From Magnetococcales bacterium WMHbin3 (GTDB taxonomy: Bacteria > Pseudomonadota > Magnetococcia > Magnetococcales > Magnetaquicoccaceae), in contig PDZX01000022.1 of assembly GCA_002753185.1 (NCBI GenBank), positions 1-58,146 of the forward strand: a stretch of 58,146 bases of DNA. The letters run 5' to 3'. The translations under genes were made by a program, and so were the position numbers. Numbering within the stretch: the stretch's first letter is position 1; each line of letters starts with the position of its first letter. The notes beneath the pieces are model-generated. The model had not been told where the DNA came from, ran no database searches, and worked only from the letters and a program-made list of their open reading frames with translations. Shown piece after piece: positions 25,201 through 33,098 of this stretch.

Positions 25201-25319
25201 CCGGTTCCACCACGGTGGCGCTGGACATGCTGAGCTTTCTGCAGGATTGGCTCATCAAGCACATCAAGGGCGAGGATATGCGTTATCGACCGTTCTTCGC
25301 CGCCAAGGGGGAGCAATAG
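22209..25319 (+). CDS. Chemoreceptor: Cache-type sensor, HAMP, MCP signalling, CZB and hemerythrin domains
   Basis: 1036 residues. TM1 (about 15-38), a periplasmic sensor (about 40-290) with Cache-like strands ([19 protein letters not shown]), TM2 (about 297-325), HAMP, then a long coiled-coil signalling domain whose tip reads [42 protein letters not shown] zinc-binding CZB domain follows ([20 protein letters not shown]). The end is a hemerythrin fold with FNEDH, HFAREE, EQHVKLV and HIKGED as diiron ligands. It should report redox, oxygen or zinc/HOCl-type signals to CheA. ATG 22209 has GGAAAATC upstream; TTG 22194 is in frame. Confidence 0.9.
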   Translation: MIAIKIKNFRSSLKTTVLTTILISLLGVGSLLAVQAYLRSHALIIERTDATVAIFQKMLADQIVVKGRDLSMAMETLLRDETVRDAFVRRDRETLSRRLVDSFQKQLKPLYGIEQFQFHLAPAICFFRVHSPGKFGDDLSGFRKTVLAVNSERKPVVGIEVGSAGPGLRVVYPIFDQEGRHVGSVEYGSSLQSIFASVAEVTGTDFAIGIDQKVFEESKRFTDKSNDVLWNDTVFYEFSSQNAKNALGTPTRTSLQQVVELDNRRIFSRAFPLSDYSNREIGHVVVFQDITAMVDQARLYLFVQIGLIVLVSILISLLIFWILNRSLLAPLDGMVRLMGDVVKGDLTIRLPVSAAGNELDVLARSANAMLGGMATNVRRIMMQSDSVAACTNELLHIKTTLGKDADRTIEVMEGAGERFKHLEGAVAKIRDDVGGANGHMGEVSSATEQLSVDIGTIAAAAEEASQNVTTMASAAEEMTANLSSVNNSLQDVNNSASSVASAVEEMTATLDEVRARCLSASQESERATRQIEDTLEVMDKLSQSAEEIGRFIELINQIADQTNMLALNASIEAAGAGEAGKGFAVVANEVKELARQTADATHLVAEQVRQIQDNTREVDAATREVSQIVGDINNSNQEITLAVDEQSAAIQEIAKALSAVTLASDDVTRNAQELQFAADEVSRAALEAAAGAGEIARSSSNAAVSAHSVLERNREASALVQSIFDETNIASASAEEVMKDVETANRMAGYMSVSVHTFTILIDVVQGAMEALRASQIRYVTAARTFDTRVVKEGHLAWLRRLEEASSGRITVQAEEAGDFRGCAFGKWYFNDGKQALGQDPLFLETGAVHEQVHQTAVEVLSKVGAGDKQGGMDSLERFRDLRGRLFILLDRLYMVNSPDERKLIEWDDSLDVGVRQFNEDHQRLIDYINALHAAMRDGLGKAKMAEILQGLTDFTLTHFAREEAAMQRHGYERYPQQKEQHVKLVAQVVEQKNAFEAGSTTVALDMLSFLQDWLIKHIKGEDMRYRPFFAAKGEQ

Positions 25320-25325
25320 GGGGTG

Positions 25326-25805
25326 TTACAAGATCGCATTGCCCCGTTTTAATTTGACCCCATGTTCGGAGAGTTTTTTGCACTCCTTGGAGCGACTGGT
25401 GAATATTACTTTATCGGTTGGAATCCATATGCGTTGCTGTTCATAAGTGCCTCCTTTTTCAAAAGGGGTCTTTTTTATCCACTGATCCAGCCATTGCGAT
25501 TTGTTGCAGACCTCATCGATATTTCTGATGTGTGCGGCGGGGTGGATTTCGATCCAGATCAACTCTTCTTTGCCTGCCGCATGCCCGACACCCACAAGGT
25601 AATCCCATCGGGCCGCGTTGGGTTGGCTTGGGAGCAGCGCCGAGTCGATATTGACGCTGCCTGACAGGCTTGTGGGGTTGTTGCAGGTGATGTGTTGGCG
25701 ATCATGTTTCAAGAGTGCCTGCAATCCCGATTTGTAATGCCCTTTGAGTTCTGGTACTGCATTGACATCCCTTTGAAAAGGCATCGATGTATTCCTTGTC
25801 GTCAT
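25326..25805 (-). CDS. Small partner of AAA ATPase, PD-(D/E)xK-like fold (module 2)
   Basis: 159 residues, no recognised family. ATG 25805 overlaps the ATPase stop (ATGA). The core RWDYLVGVG (Asp68) is followed 18 residues later by IWIEIHPA (Glu86-x-His88), the same spacing as the Glu41/Glu59-x-Lys61 motif in the module 1 partner, although His replaces Lys. The C-terminus is basic (VKLKRG). A nuclease or degenerate-nuclease effector is inferred. GC is lower than in the chemotaxis genes around it. Confidence 0.6.
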   Translation of the reverse strand: MTTRNTSMPFQRDVNAVPELKGHYKSGLQALLKHDRQHITCNNPTSLSGSVNIDSALLPSQPNAARWDYLVGVGHAAGKEELIWIEIHPAAHIRNIDEVCNKSQWLDQWIKKTPFEKGGTYEQQRIWIPTDKVIFTSRSKECKKLSEHGVKLKRGNAIL

Positions 25806-26950
25806 GAGTTGGCCATGACATCCGCCACAATCTCGTTGGCCAGATCGCTGAAGTGCAACAGTCCTCCCCAGGAACTCTCCATGGTGGAAGATGCGTCGGC
25901 GTTCCAGTTGGTGATCTCTTGGGTGACAAACCCTTCGTCGGTTTTTTGATAACAATAAACAGATGATTTTTTTTCTGCAATGCCGTTGATCATTGTTTGC
26001 ATATTTTGTGAGGGATTTTGGATCGAAAATAGCTTGAACAATGCCTGTATGTTGCCGCGTTGCTTGCGAATCGTTTCCATGGCCCAAATCAATTCCAGAA
26101 TTTGTGGGGAATGGGTGGAGAGGATCACCTTGTAACCACGAAACAGCAATTCCAGGATAATCAACAGCACGGAGGTGATGGCACGCGGATGCAGGCCCAT
26201 TTCCGGCTCCTCGATGATGACCCATTCCAGTTCATCGCGCCGCGTCGTGCCTCCGGCGGGCAGCAACCAGCTCAGTGTCAACAACAGGGGGACAAGCTCG
26301 CGCTGACCGGCGGACCATGCCATATAGGGGAGTCTTGTTGCCTCACCTTCCAGGACCAGGCGTTTCTGGCTGCGGACCTTGTCGATTTTCAGCGTGAACT
26401 CTCCAAATACGGTTGCCTGCAATTGCTCGCGATGTTCCTGGCGCAGCCGATCCGGGTTGGGAAACAGGTGGTTCTCTTTGGTGTTTTCCTTGCCGATCTC
26501 AAAATGCCGCCGCAATTTTTCACTGAAAGCGCGCACCATGTACGGGTCGCTCGATGAGTAGCTCAGAAAATTTCTTGGCCATCCATCGGTAAAAGAGATC
26601 ACTCTGTGCGCGGGAACGATGATGACGGATTCGTGATTTTGATTTCTGCCTGTGAGAGTCGTCGGGTTTTGGATTAGGCGATTATCGACCAATACCCTGC
26701 TGTCCGGTGTCCAGGAGGTATGCATCCCTTCCCCGAAATAGAGATCCAGAAACTCGTTCAAGTCCCCGCCGGTTTCCAATCCATGCTCCATCCACTGGTC
26801 GCGAATTTGTTTTGCATCCAATAGCAATTTGATCCATTGCAAGGTAATACTCTTGCCGCATGCCTGCGGTCCCACGAGAACGGTCAAGTCCGCGAACCGG
26901 ATGTTCGCCTCCTTGATCTGTCCAACATTGTGGATGCTCAAGAGTCTCAA
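25802..26950 (-). CDS. AAA ATPase of the AAA_15/AAA_21 (OLD/RecF-like) type (module 2)
   Basis: 382 residues. Walker A GPQACGKS (27-34), signature-like MAWSAGQRELVPLL, Walker B VIIEEPEMGLHPRA and H-loop ILSTHSP. It is a single SMC-like head with a short insertion and no TOPRIM. The start is a TTG at 26950 whose last bases form the PhoD TGA (TTGA overlap), so it is read as the tail of the long chemotaxis-phoD run. Family members act in phage defence or DNA repair together with a nuclease; here the coupled partner is the 25326-25805 gene. It is not closely similar to the module 1 ATPase outside the motifs. Confidence 0.8.
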   Translation of the reverse strand: MRLLSIHNVGQIKEANIRFADLTVLVGPQACGKSITLQWIKLLLDAKQIRDQWMEHGLETGGDLNEFLDLYFGEGMHTSWTPDSRVLVDNRLIQNPTTLTGRNQNHESVIIVPAHRVISFTDGWPRNFLSYSSSDPYMVRAFSEKLRRHFEIGKENTKENHLFPNPDRLRQEHREQLQATVFGEFTLKIDKVRSQKRLVLEGEATRLPYMAWSAGQRELVPLLLTLSWLLPAGGTTRRDELEWVIIEEPEMGLHPRAITSVLLIILELLFRGYKVILSTHSPQILELIWAMETIRKQRGNIQALFKLFSIQNPSQNMQTMINGIAEKKSSVYCYQKTDEGFVTQEITNWNADASSTMESSWGGLLHFSDLANEIVADVMANS

Positions 26951-28494
26951 ATTCGAATCCTTATTGATTCATGGTCCGCGAATCGCACCGGCTTGCCATC
27001 CTCCACCACAAAACGGGCCAGCGTGGCGATGCCGGAATCCTCCCGGCGCGGGTCCTCCAGCACGCGCAAGGCCACCTCGGCCCGTTCCGGGGTCAGTTCC
27101 ACCATTCCGTAGCCCCGTTTTTCGGTATTGACCAGCAGACACTGGGGATTCTGCGCGGCATGCCGTTCCGCTTCCTTCTGGGAGCGTCCCATGCGCGAGG
27201 TGATGCTGGTGCCGACGAACTCGCTGGCCACCACCGGCGAGCGGATGTCGTAGGGGTCCTGGTGCAGGCGCGCCACCCAGTTCTGGTGGATGTCGCCGCC
27301 GATGATCAGGGTATTGCGGGGCTTGTGGCGCACCAGCGATCCGATCAGGCGCAAGCGTGATTGATGATAGCTGTCCCAACGATCCGCCGAGGCGTTTTTG
27401 CCCGCTCCGGAGGGGTAATTGGCCGGCGAAACGCGATTCTGCTGCACCACCACGTTCCAATGCACCCCCTGCCGCGCGCATTGCCCGATCCCCTCGTCCA
27501 GCCACCGCTCCTGGGGCTTGCCGAGCATGTCGCGGCTCTCGCCCGCCGCCGGGTTCCGGTATTGACGGCAATCCAGCAGGTGAAAGGTGGCCAGACCGCC
27601 ATATTCCACTCTGTCATAAATGCGCAACTCCTTGCCGCTCAGTAACCCCTCCACCCCGGCCAGCATGGTCGAGGGACGCAGGGGCATGTGTTCGTAGTAG
27701 GCCTGATAGGCCGCAGCCCGCAAATTGGTAAAATGTTCCGTCGAGTAGAGGGAACTCAGGCCGGCGTAGTCGTTTTCCACCTCGTGATCGTCCCAGATCA
27801 CCAGCCAGGGGCAGTGGGCATGCATGGCCTGCAGCCATGGATCGCTCTTGTAGATGGCGTAATGGGCGCGATAGTCCTCCAGGGTGCGCGCGACGGGGAG
27901 TCGATGATGGCGCACGGCGAACTCCGAGGTGCTGGATGCGTATTCGTAGATGTAATCCCCGACGAAGAGGACCAGGTCCGGATTGTCGTCGCGCATGTGG
28001 CGATAGCCCGCGTAGAAACCGTGTTCCCAGTGCTGGCAGGAGGCGTAGGCGAAACGCATCCGCGCCGGGGTCCCGGCCTTCGGCAGGGTGCGGGTTTTGC
28101 CAATGGCGCTGACCCACTCGCCGAGGCGAAACCGGTAGCCGTACCAGCGATCCGCCGCCAATCCCGCCACCTCGGCATGCACGGAATGGGCAAGCTCCGG
28201 CGGGGCAGGGGTCTGGCCCCTGGCGAGGATGCGGGCCGGATCGTCCGGCTCGAACACCTCCCAATCCACCAGGACGGCATGCCCTTTCGGCGGATTCTCG
28301 CCCATCAGCCGGGTCCACAGGACGAAACCGTCACTGGTGGGAGAACCGCTGGCAATCCCCAAAGTAAAGGGCGAACGCTCCGGTCGCCATGCCTCGGTGG
28401 CCCCCGTCCCGCTGCGCGGCGTGGCCAAATGGGTGGCGAATGCGGCCAGGCCAAGCAGAAATTCCCGGCGTCCGCATGGATGGGCGCGCATCAT
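26947..28494 (-). CDS. phoD: Alkaline phosphatase D family metallophosphoesterase, Tat-exported
   Basis: 515 residues. N-terminal twin-arginine signal GRREFLLGLAAFATHLA. PhoD motifs: WTRLMGENP in the N-terminal domain, FAYASCQHWEHGFYAGYRHM, VLFVGDYIYEYAS, WDDHEVENDY and IIGGDIHQNW, giving the Fe/Ca-binding residues of the phosphodiesterase/alkaline phosphatase. It should act in the periplasm or outside. ATG 28494 overlaps the gspE-like stop (ATGA); a second ATG follows directly. Its own stop overlaps the TTG of the next ATPase. Confidence 0.9.
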   Translation of the reverse strand: MMRAHPCGRREFLLGLAAFATHLATPRSGTGATEAWRPERSPFTLGIASGSPTSDGFVLWTRLMGENPPKGHAVLVDWEVFEPDDPARILARGQTPAPPELAHSVHAEVAGLAADRWYGYRFRLGEWVSAIGKTRTLPKAGTPARMRFAYASCQHWEHGFYAGYRHMRDDNPDLVLFVGDYIYEYASSTSEFAVRHHRLPVARTLEDYRAHYAIYKSDPWLQAMHAHCPWLVIWDDHEVENDYAGLSSLYSTEHFTNLRAAAYQAYYEHMPLRPSTMLAGVEGLLSGKELRIYDRVEYGGLATFHLLDCRQYRNPAAGESRDMLGKPQERWLDEGIGQCARQGVHWNVVVQQNRVSPANYPSGAGKNASADRWDSYHQSRLRLIGSLVRHKPRNTLIIGGDIHQNWVARLHQDPYDIRSPVVASEFVGTSITSRMGRSQKEAERHAAQNPQCLLVNTEKRGYGMVELTPERAEVALRVLEDPRREDSGIATLARFVVEDGKPVRFADHESIRIRI

Positions 28495-30782
28495 TCCGTC
28501 GCCACCCGGAAGAGTTGCGACAGATCGATGATCCCCTTGAGCACCTTGGCCACCCCGTCCTGAATCAGGGTGCGCATCCCCTCCTTGACCGCCAGGTTGC
28601 GCATCTCCTCGGCCTTGCCGCTGCTCACGATCAGGTGTTTCATGGTCTTGGTGGCGACCAGCAGTTCGTGTACCCCGACCCGGCCCTTGTAGCCGGTTTT
28701 GCCGCACTTGCCGCAGCCGCCGGGACGAAACAGCACCGTATTGGCCTGCGTGACCCCCAATTCGGGGAAATAGGCCTCGCCGTACAGGCGGATCAGCCGT
28801 TTCCACTCTTCGTCGTCCGGCTTGTAGTGTTGTTTGCACTCCCCGCACAGGGTCCGCACCAGGCGCTGCGCCAGAATCCCCAACAAGGCGTCGGCGAAAT
28901 TCAGCGGGTCCAGCCCCAGATCCAGCAGCCGCACGATGGTCTCCGCCGCCGAGTTGGTGTGCAGGGTGGAAAAGACCAGATGGCCGGTCAGCGAGGCTTC
29001 GATGCCGCTGTGCGCCGTCTCCTTGTCGCGCATTTCGCCGATCAGGATCACATCCGGATCGGCGCGCAAGAAGGAGCGCAACGCCAGCGCGAAAGTGAAA
29101 CCGATCTTGTGGTCGATCTGCACCTGTTGCAGGCCGGTCTGGGTGATCTCCACCGGGTCCTCGGCGGTCCAGATTTTCCGTTCCGGGGTATTGATCCGGC
29201 CGATCACGGCGTGCAGGGTGGTGGTCTTGCCCGAACCGGTGGGTCCCACCACCAGCAGAATCCCCTGGGGGATGTTGATCAGGCGTTCCAACTCATGATA
29301 ATTACGCTCGGAGAGCTGCAATTTATCGAAAGGCAGCCCCCCACCGGAGGCCAGCACCCGCAGCACCGCCCCTTCGCCGTAGACCGTGGGGATGGTGGCC
29401 ACCCGTAGTTCCAGGGGTTGGCCCTTGACCTTGACCACGATCTTGCCGTCCTGGGGTTTGCGTCGTTCGGAGATATCCAGCCGCGCCATGATCTTGATGC
29501 GCGACAACACCGCCCGCATGTGGGTGGAGGGGATATCCAGGGCTTCCCGGCACAGGCCGTCGATGCGCAGTCGCACTTTCGAGGGCAGCCGTCCCGGTCC
29601 TGGTTCCACGTGGATGTCCGAGGCCCCGGCGCGTTGCGCGTCGATGATCAGGCGGTTGACGAGCTGGATCACGGTGTTTTCGTTTTCGTTGATCTCCGCT
29701 GCTTCCATGCCTTCGTCCACGGAGCTGCCGGTATCTTCCAGGGTCTCGTCTTCCAGTTTGCTCGCCAGGCCGTGCAGGTAGGAGGAGACCCCGCCACCGC
29801 CCAGATATTGCAGCACATCCTCGGCAAAGCCGATGCGGAAGATGTATTTTCTTGCCGGCAGGGCGCGTTGGATCTCCATCTGGCGGGACATGTCCGTGGG
29901 ATCGTCGATCAGGATCAGGATCTCTTCGTTGATCTCTCCGGCCAGCGGCACCCAGAGCTGGCGCCGCAGATAGGACATGTTCAGTTTGCTCAGCAGTTTT
30001 TTTGGTGGCGTGATGTTGGGGTCGTAGCGCATGAACGGCAGCAGGTAATAGCTCTCCAGGGAGGCCGCCACCAGTTCCGGAGCGATTTTCGTCTCCGAAA
30101 CCAGCAGATAGAGCATCGTTACCCCTTCCCGTTTGATCCGTTTGGCGAACTCTTCCAGCTTTTCCGGGGTCAACAGGCCGCGCTTGACCAGATATTCGTA
30201 GGGGCCGGAGGTTCCCTCGAACTCCTGATGGAATTTTTTCCCCAGTAGCAGCGCGAGGTGTTTGGCATAGATCAGATCGGTATCGGTGAAGGCGTCGCCT
30301 CCCACCTTGTTGATCACCTGCAACACCCCCAGCAAAGGCGGTCCGATGCGGATGGGGATGGCCATCATGGAGCGGGTGCGGAATCCGGAGCGTTTGTCGA
30401 AGCTGGAGTCGAACTTCAGGGATTTGTGGATTTCGCTCAGTGCCTGGGCGTTGTAGACATCCGGGATGTTCACGGCGTTGCCGCTCACTGCCGCGTAGCC
30501 GGCCACCGAATTGGCGGTCAGCGGCACCCGGATTTCCAGGAGTTCCAGGCCGCTTTTGAATTTGGCGATGATTTCCTGGCCGTCGCGGGCGTTTTGGTAG
30601 ATGGTCAGGCGTTGGGCTTGCAGAAACTTGAGGATGATCTCCTCCAGTTCCGGCAGGATTTCGGAGAAGGTTTTGGCAGCTTCGATGCGGGTTTGGAGTT
30701 CGTTGAAGAGTTGTTGTTTCGGCCCTGGCAGGGGGGGGAGGTCGGGTTTGGCGGTGGTTTCTTCCCCGGGTTGCGGTGACAT
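28491..30782 (-). CDS. GAF domain plus GspE/PilB-type secretion ATPase
   Basis: 763 residues. The N-terminal third carries a GAF domain (about 40-190, VAGYAAVSGNAVNIPDVYN...SMMAIPIRIGPPLLGVLQVINK). A middle region of GspE-N character follows, then the hexameric ATPase: Walker A GPTGSGKTTT, Asp box TAEDPVEI, Walker B FLRADPDVILIGEMRD, His box GHLVFSTLHTNSAAET. A C-terminal zinc tetracysteine (CGEC and CGKC) is intact. It would power type II secretion or type IV pilus assembly, with the GAF domain adding small-molecule control. No other secretion or pilus gene is in the window. Confidence 0.88.
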   Translation of the reverse strand: MSPQPGEETTAKPDLPPLPGPKQQLFNELQTRIEAAKTFSEILPELEEIILKFLQAQRLTIYQNARDGQEIIAKFKSGLELLEIRVPLTANSVAGYAAVSGNAVNIPDVYNAQALSEIHKSLKFDSSFDKRSGFRTRSMMAIPIRIGPPLLGVLQVINKVGGDAFTDTDLIYAKHLALLLGKKFHQEFEGTSGPYEYLVKRGLLTPEKLEEFAKRIKREGVTMLYLLVSETKIAPELVAASLESYYLLPFMRYDPNITPPKKLLSKLNMSYLRRQLWVPLAGEINEEILILIDDPTDMSRQMEIQRALPARKYIFRIGFAEDVLQYLGGGGVSSYLHGLASKLEDETLEDTGSSVDEGMEAAEINENENTVIQLVNRLIIDAQRAGASDIHVEPGPGRLPSKVRLRIDGLCREALDIPSTHMRAVLSRIKIMARLDISERRKPQDGKIVVKVKGQPLELRVATIPTVYGEGAVLRVLASGGGLPFDKLQLSERNYHELERLINIPQGILLVVGPTGSGKTTTLHAVIGRINTPERKIWTAEDPVEITQTGLQQVQIDHKIGFTFALALRSFLRADPDVILIGEMRDKETAHSGIEASLTGHLVFSTLHTNSAAETIVRLLDLGLDPLNFADALLGILAQRLVRTLCGECKQHYKPDDEEWKRLIRLYGEAYFPELGVTQANTVLFRPGGCGKCGKTGYKGRVGVHELLVATKTMKHLIVSSGKAEEMRNLAVKEGMRTLIQDGVAKVLKGIIDLSQLFRVATE

Positions 30783-30791
30783 GGTGGTTCC

Positions 30792-31190
30792 TTACCTTCC
30801 TTCCAGGATCAAGTGGGCCAGGGCGAATCCTTCTTCGTCCGCCAGGGAGAGGTGGATGACCGCGCGGGAGAGTTGTTCCCTGTGTAAAATGTTTTGCAAA
30901 AATTGTGCCGATTTTCCGGTGAGCGTCACCAGCGGCTTGCCCAAGGCATCGTTGAGAACCTCCACGTCCGTGAACCACACCCCGTCCCGCATGCCCACCC
31001 CCAAAGCCTTGACCAGGGCCTCCTTGGCGGCGAACCGCTTGGCGTAACAGGCGAAACGCATCCCGCCCCCCTCGCACAACCGCTGCTCCGCCGGGGTGAA
31101 GATCCGTTGCGTGAAGCGTTCCGGAAAACGACCGATGGCCCGCTCCAGCCGTTCGATCCTCACCAGGTCCGTCCCCACGCCCAGAATCAT
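30792..31190 (-). CDS. acpS: Holo-[acyl-carrier-protein] synthase
   Basis: 132 residues. AcpS moves phosphopantetheine from CoA to acyl-carrier protein. Family blocks: [23 protein letters not shown]-like [12 protein letters not shown], the catalytic [14 protein letters not shown] and a C-terminal [21 protein letters not shown] 31190 overlaps the pdxJ stop by ATGA, the pdxJ-acpS order common in proteobacteria. A GTG two codons earlier is possible. Confidence 0.93.
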   Translation of the reverse strand: MILGVGTDLVRIERLERAIGRFPERFTQRIFTPAEQRLCEGGGMRFACYAKRFAAKEALVKALGVGMRDGVWFTDVEVLNDALGKPLVTLTGKSAQFLQNILHREQLSRAVIHLSLADEEGFALAHLILEGR

Positions 31191-31912
31191 CCGCACGCCT
31201 CGCGCATCAGCCGTTTCATCTCCCGCACCGCCCCCTCGATGCCGTCGAAAACTGCCCGCGCAATGATGGCATGGCCGATATTCAGCTCCGTCAAGCCGGG
31301 AATGCGGGCGATGGCGCCAACGTTGTGATAATGCAAGCCATGACCGGCGTTGACCATCAGACCCAGGGAAAGCCCCAACGCCACCCCATGCCGGATCTTG
31401 TCCAACTCCCGATTGGCGGTCGCCTCGTCGCCGGCCTCGGCGTAACGGCCGGTATGCAGTTCCACCACCGGCGCCCCCAGGTGCGCTGCGGCCCGGATCG
31501 TTTCCGGCTCCGCGTCGATGAACAGGGAGACCCGCACCCCGGCCCCGCTCAGCCGTTCGATGGCCCGGCGCACCGCCTCCCGGTTGCCGAGAATATCCAA
31601 TCCCCCCTCGGTGGTCAGCTCCTCCCGTTTTTCCGGCACCAGGCAGCAATCCGCCGGCCGCCAGGCGCAGGCCATGTCCAGCATCTCCCCGGTGATGGCC
31701 ATTTCCAGATTGATCTTGGTTTGGGTCGTCTCCAGCAACAGACGCACGTCCCGTTCCTGGATGTGGCGGCGATCCTCTCGCAAGTGCAGGGTGATGCCGT
31801 CCGCTCCGGCCCGTTCGGCCAGCAGGGCCGCCTCCACCGGATCCGGGTAGCGCGTCCCGCGCGCCTGCCGCAGGGTGGCGACATGATCGATATTCACGCC
31901 CAGTTTCAGCAT
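31187..31912 (-). CDS. pdxJ: Pyridoxine 5'-phosphate synthase
   Basis: 241 residues, normal length. It joins 1-deoxyxylulose 5-phosphate and aminoacetone phosphate in vitamin B6 synthesis. The N-terminus [22 protein letters not shown], the [12 protein letters not shown] block, [18 protein letters not shown] and [14 protein letters not shown] are family signatures, including the catalytic Glu of VPEKRxE. It overlaps the upstream cheD by 7 bases and acpS by ATGA. Confidence 0.95.
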   Translation of the reverse strand: MLKLGVNIDHVATLRQARGTRYPDPVEAALLAERAGADGITLHLREDRRHIQERDVRLLLETTQTKINLEMAITGEMLDMACAWRPADCCLVPEKREELTTEGGLDILGNREAVRRAIERLSGAGVRVSLFIDAEPETIRAAAHLGAPVVELHTGRYAEAGDEATANRELDKIRHGVALGLSLGLMVNAGHGLHYHNVGAIARIPGLTELNIGHAIIARAVFDGIEGAVREMKRLMREACG

Positions 31913-32430
31913 CTCCCGTACTCCAGCGTCAGCAGTTCCTGCATCGATTGACGGATCCGTTTCAGTCGGATCTCTCCGGTATCGGTCTGAAAGATGATCT
32001 GACGCGCCCAGGGACCTCCCACGTCCGACGCGGTCAGGTGCAGGCGTTGGGAGCGGATGATCGTCATGGCGGTATCCACGTTGCGCTTGCCCATGTTCAA
32101 GGAGGGCGTGACATCGGTCTGGGGAATATTGTTGAACATCATCGACCCGCCGAACAGCTTGACATCCAGTTCCTGACGGGGGACCCCCCGCTGGTCGAAC
32201 CAGGCCAGCATGAAGTGCAGGGAACAGGAGACATAATCGCCCAGGTCTTGGCAGACCTTCAGGCCGTGTTTGTCGTGGTAGCACTCCCGGTCGGGCTTGC
32301 GGGCATGACAGATGGCCCCCAGCCGCAGCCTGGCATGATGGATCACCACCGACACGCAGGACCCCAACACCGTATGCACTTCGGCGGGCGTGGAACCGAT
32401 GAACAACTCTCCAGGGTCGAGTCTGACCAT
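31906..32430 (-). CDS. cheD: Chemoreceptor glutamine deamidase CheD
   Basis: 174 residues. The family catalytic Cys ([12 protein letters not shown], Cys25) and His (GAICHARKP, His42) are present with a Thr/Ser-containing strand later, and [13 protein letters not shown] is typical. CheD deamidates chemoreceptors and, in many bacteria, binds and activates CheC, whose homologue lies directly upstream (16-base gap). The ATG has no strong ribosome-binding site. The stop lies inside pdxJ. Confidence 0.88.
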   Translation of the reverse strand: MVRLDPGELFIGSTPAEVHTVLGSCVSVVIHHARLRLGAICHARKPDRECYHDKHGLKVCQDLGDYVSCSLHFMLAWFDQRGVPRQELDVKLFGGSMMFNNIPQTDVTPSLNMGKRNVDTAMTIIRSQRLHLTASDVGGPWARQIIFQTDTGEIRLKRIRQSMQELLTLEYGRC

Positions 32431-32446
32431 TGTCGAACGTCCTTCC

Positions 32447-33094
32447 TCAACCCAGACAGCGGGTGATGTAGCGGGCGATTTCCGCCCGCAACGAGGGCAG
32501 ATGCCCGCCATCCAGCCAGGTCAGCAGCGAACCGGCCACCTCTTTTTCGATCAGCTTGAAGTCGAACCGCAACAACAAGAGATCTCCCTGCCCCTCTCCG
32601 ATCAGCGGATGCGACGGCAAATCCTCTGGACTGCCCTTGAAGTAGACGGGATTGTCGCTGACGATCTCCGAGGCGAAAAAGGCGCTCAGTGAGCTGATGC
32701 AGGTATACAACAGGATGTCGGCCGCGCTGCGGAACGCCTCCTCCTCCACCCGCATGGCCATCTCCTCCGGGATGGGGGTGCCGTACAGCGCCTCCAGGAA
32801 ATGGGTCACTTCGGTGGCGCGGATCAGCAGGACCGCCGTGCCGGGCAGGTCCTCGCCCCCATCGAACACGAAACGATGGGGCAGATAGACCATGCGGATC
32901 GACGCGCCGTACAGATCGCGCAGCAACCGCGCGACGTCCGCGCGGGGCAGCAGGGCGAAGCAGGGGAGCGCAAGGGAGACCTCCGCGTCCACCATTTCGC
33001 TTAAGGTGGCCGCAGCCTTGCCGAAACTCAGGTTGAACAGCTCCAGAAAGGCATCTTCCTCGGCATCGTCCAGGGGGGGGTCGGCGTGTGGCAT
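32447..33094 (-). CDS. CheC/CheX-like CheY-P phosphatase
   Basis: 215 residues. The first helix carries the phosphatase motif D-A-F-L-E-L-F-N (D-x3-E-x2-N) in a LFNLSFGKAAATLSEMVDAEV context. The second candidate helix (EEEAFRSAADILLYTCISSL) lacks the Glu/Asn pair, so only one active site is kept, as in some CheC/CheX variants. It should dephosphorylate response regulators. ATG 33094 is chosen because GGTAAG lies just before it; ATG 33112 is in frame and would overlap the upstream gene. Confidence 0.75.
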   Translation of the reverse strand: MPHADPPLDDAEEDAFLELFNLSFGKAAATLSEMVDAEVSLALPCFALLPRADVARLLRDLYGASIRMVYLPHRFVFDGGEDLPGTAVLLIRATEVTHFLEALYGTPIPEEMAMRVEEEAFRSAADILLYTCISSLSAFFASEIVSDNPVYFKGSPEDLPSHPLIGEGQGDLLLLRFDFKLIEKEVAGSLLTWLDGGHLPSLRAEIARYITRCLG

Positions 33095-33098
33095 CGGC

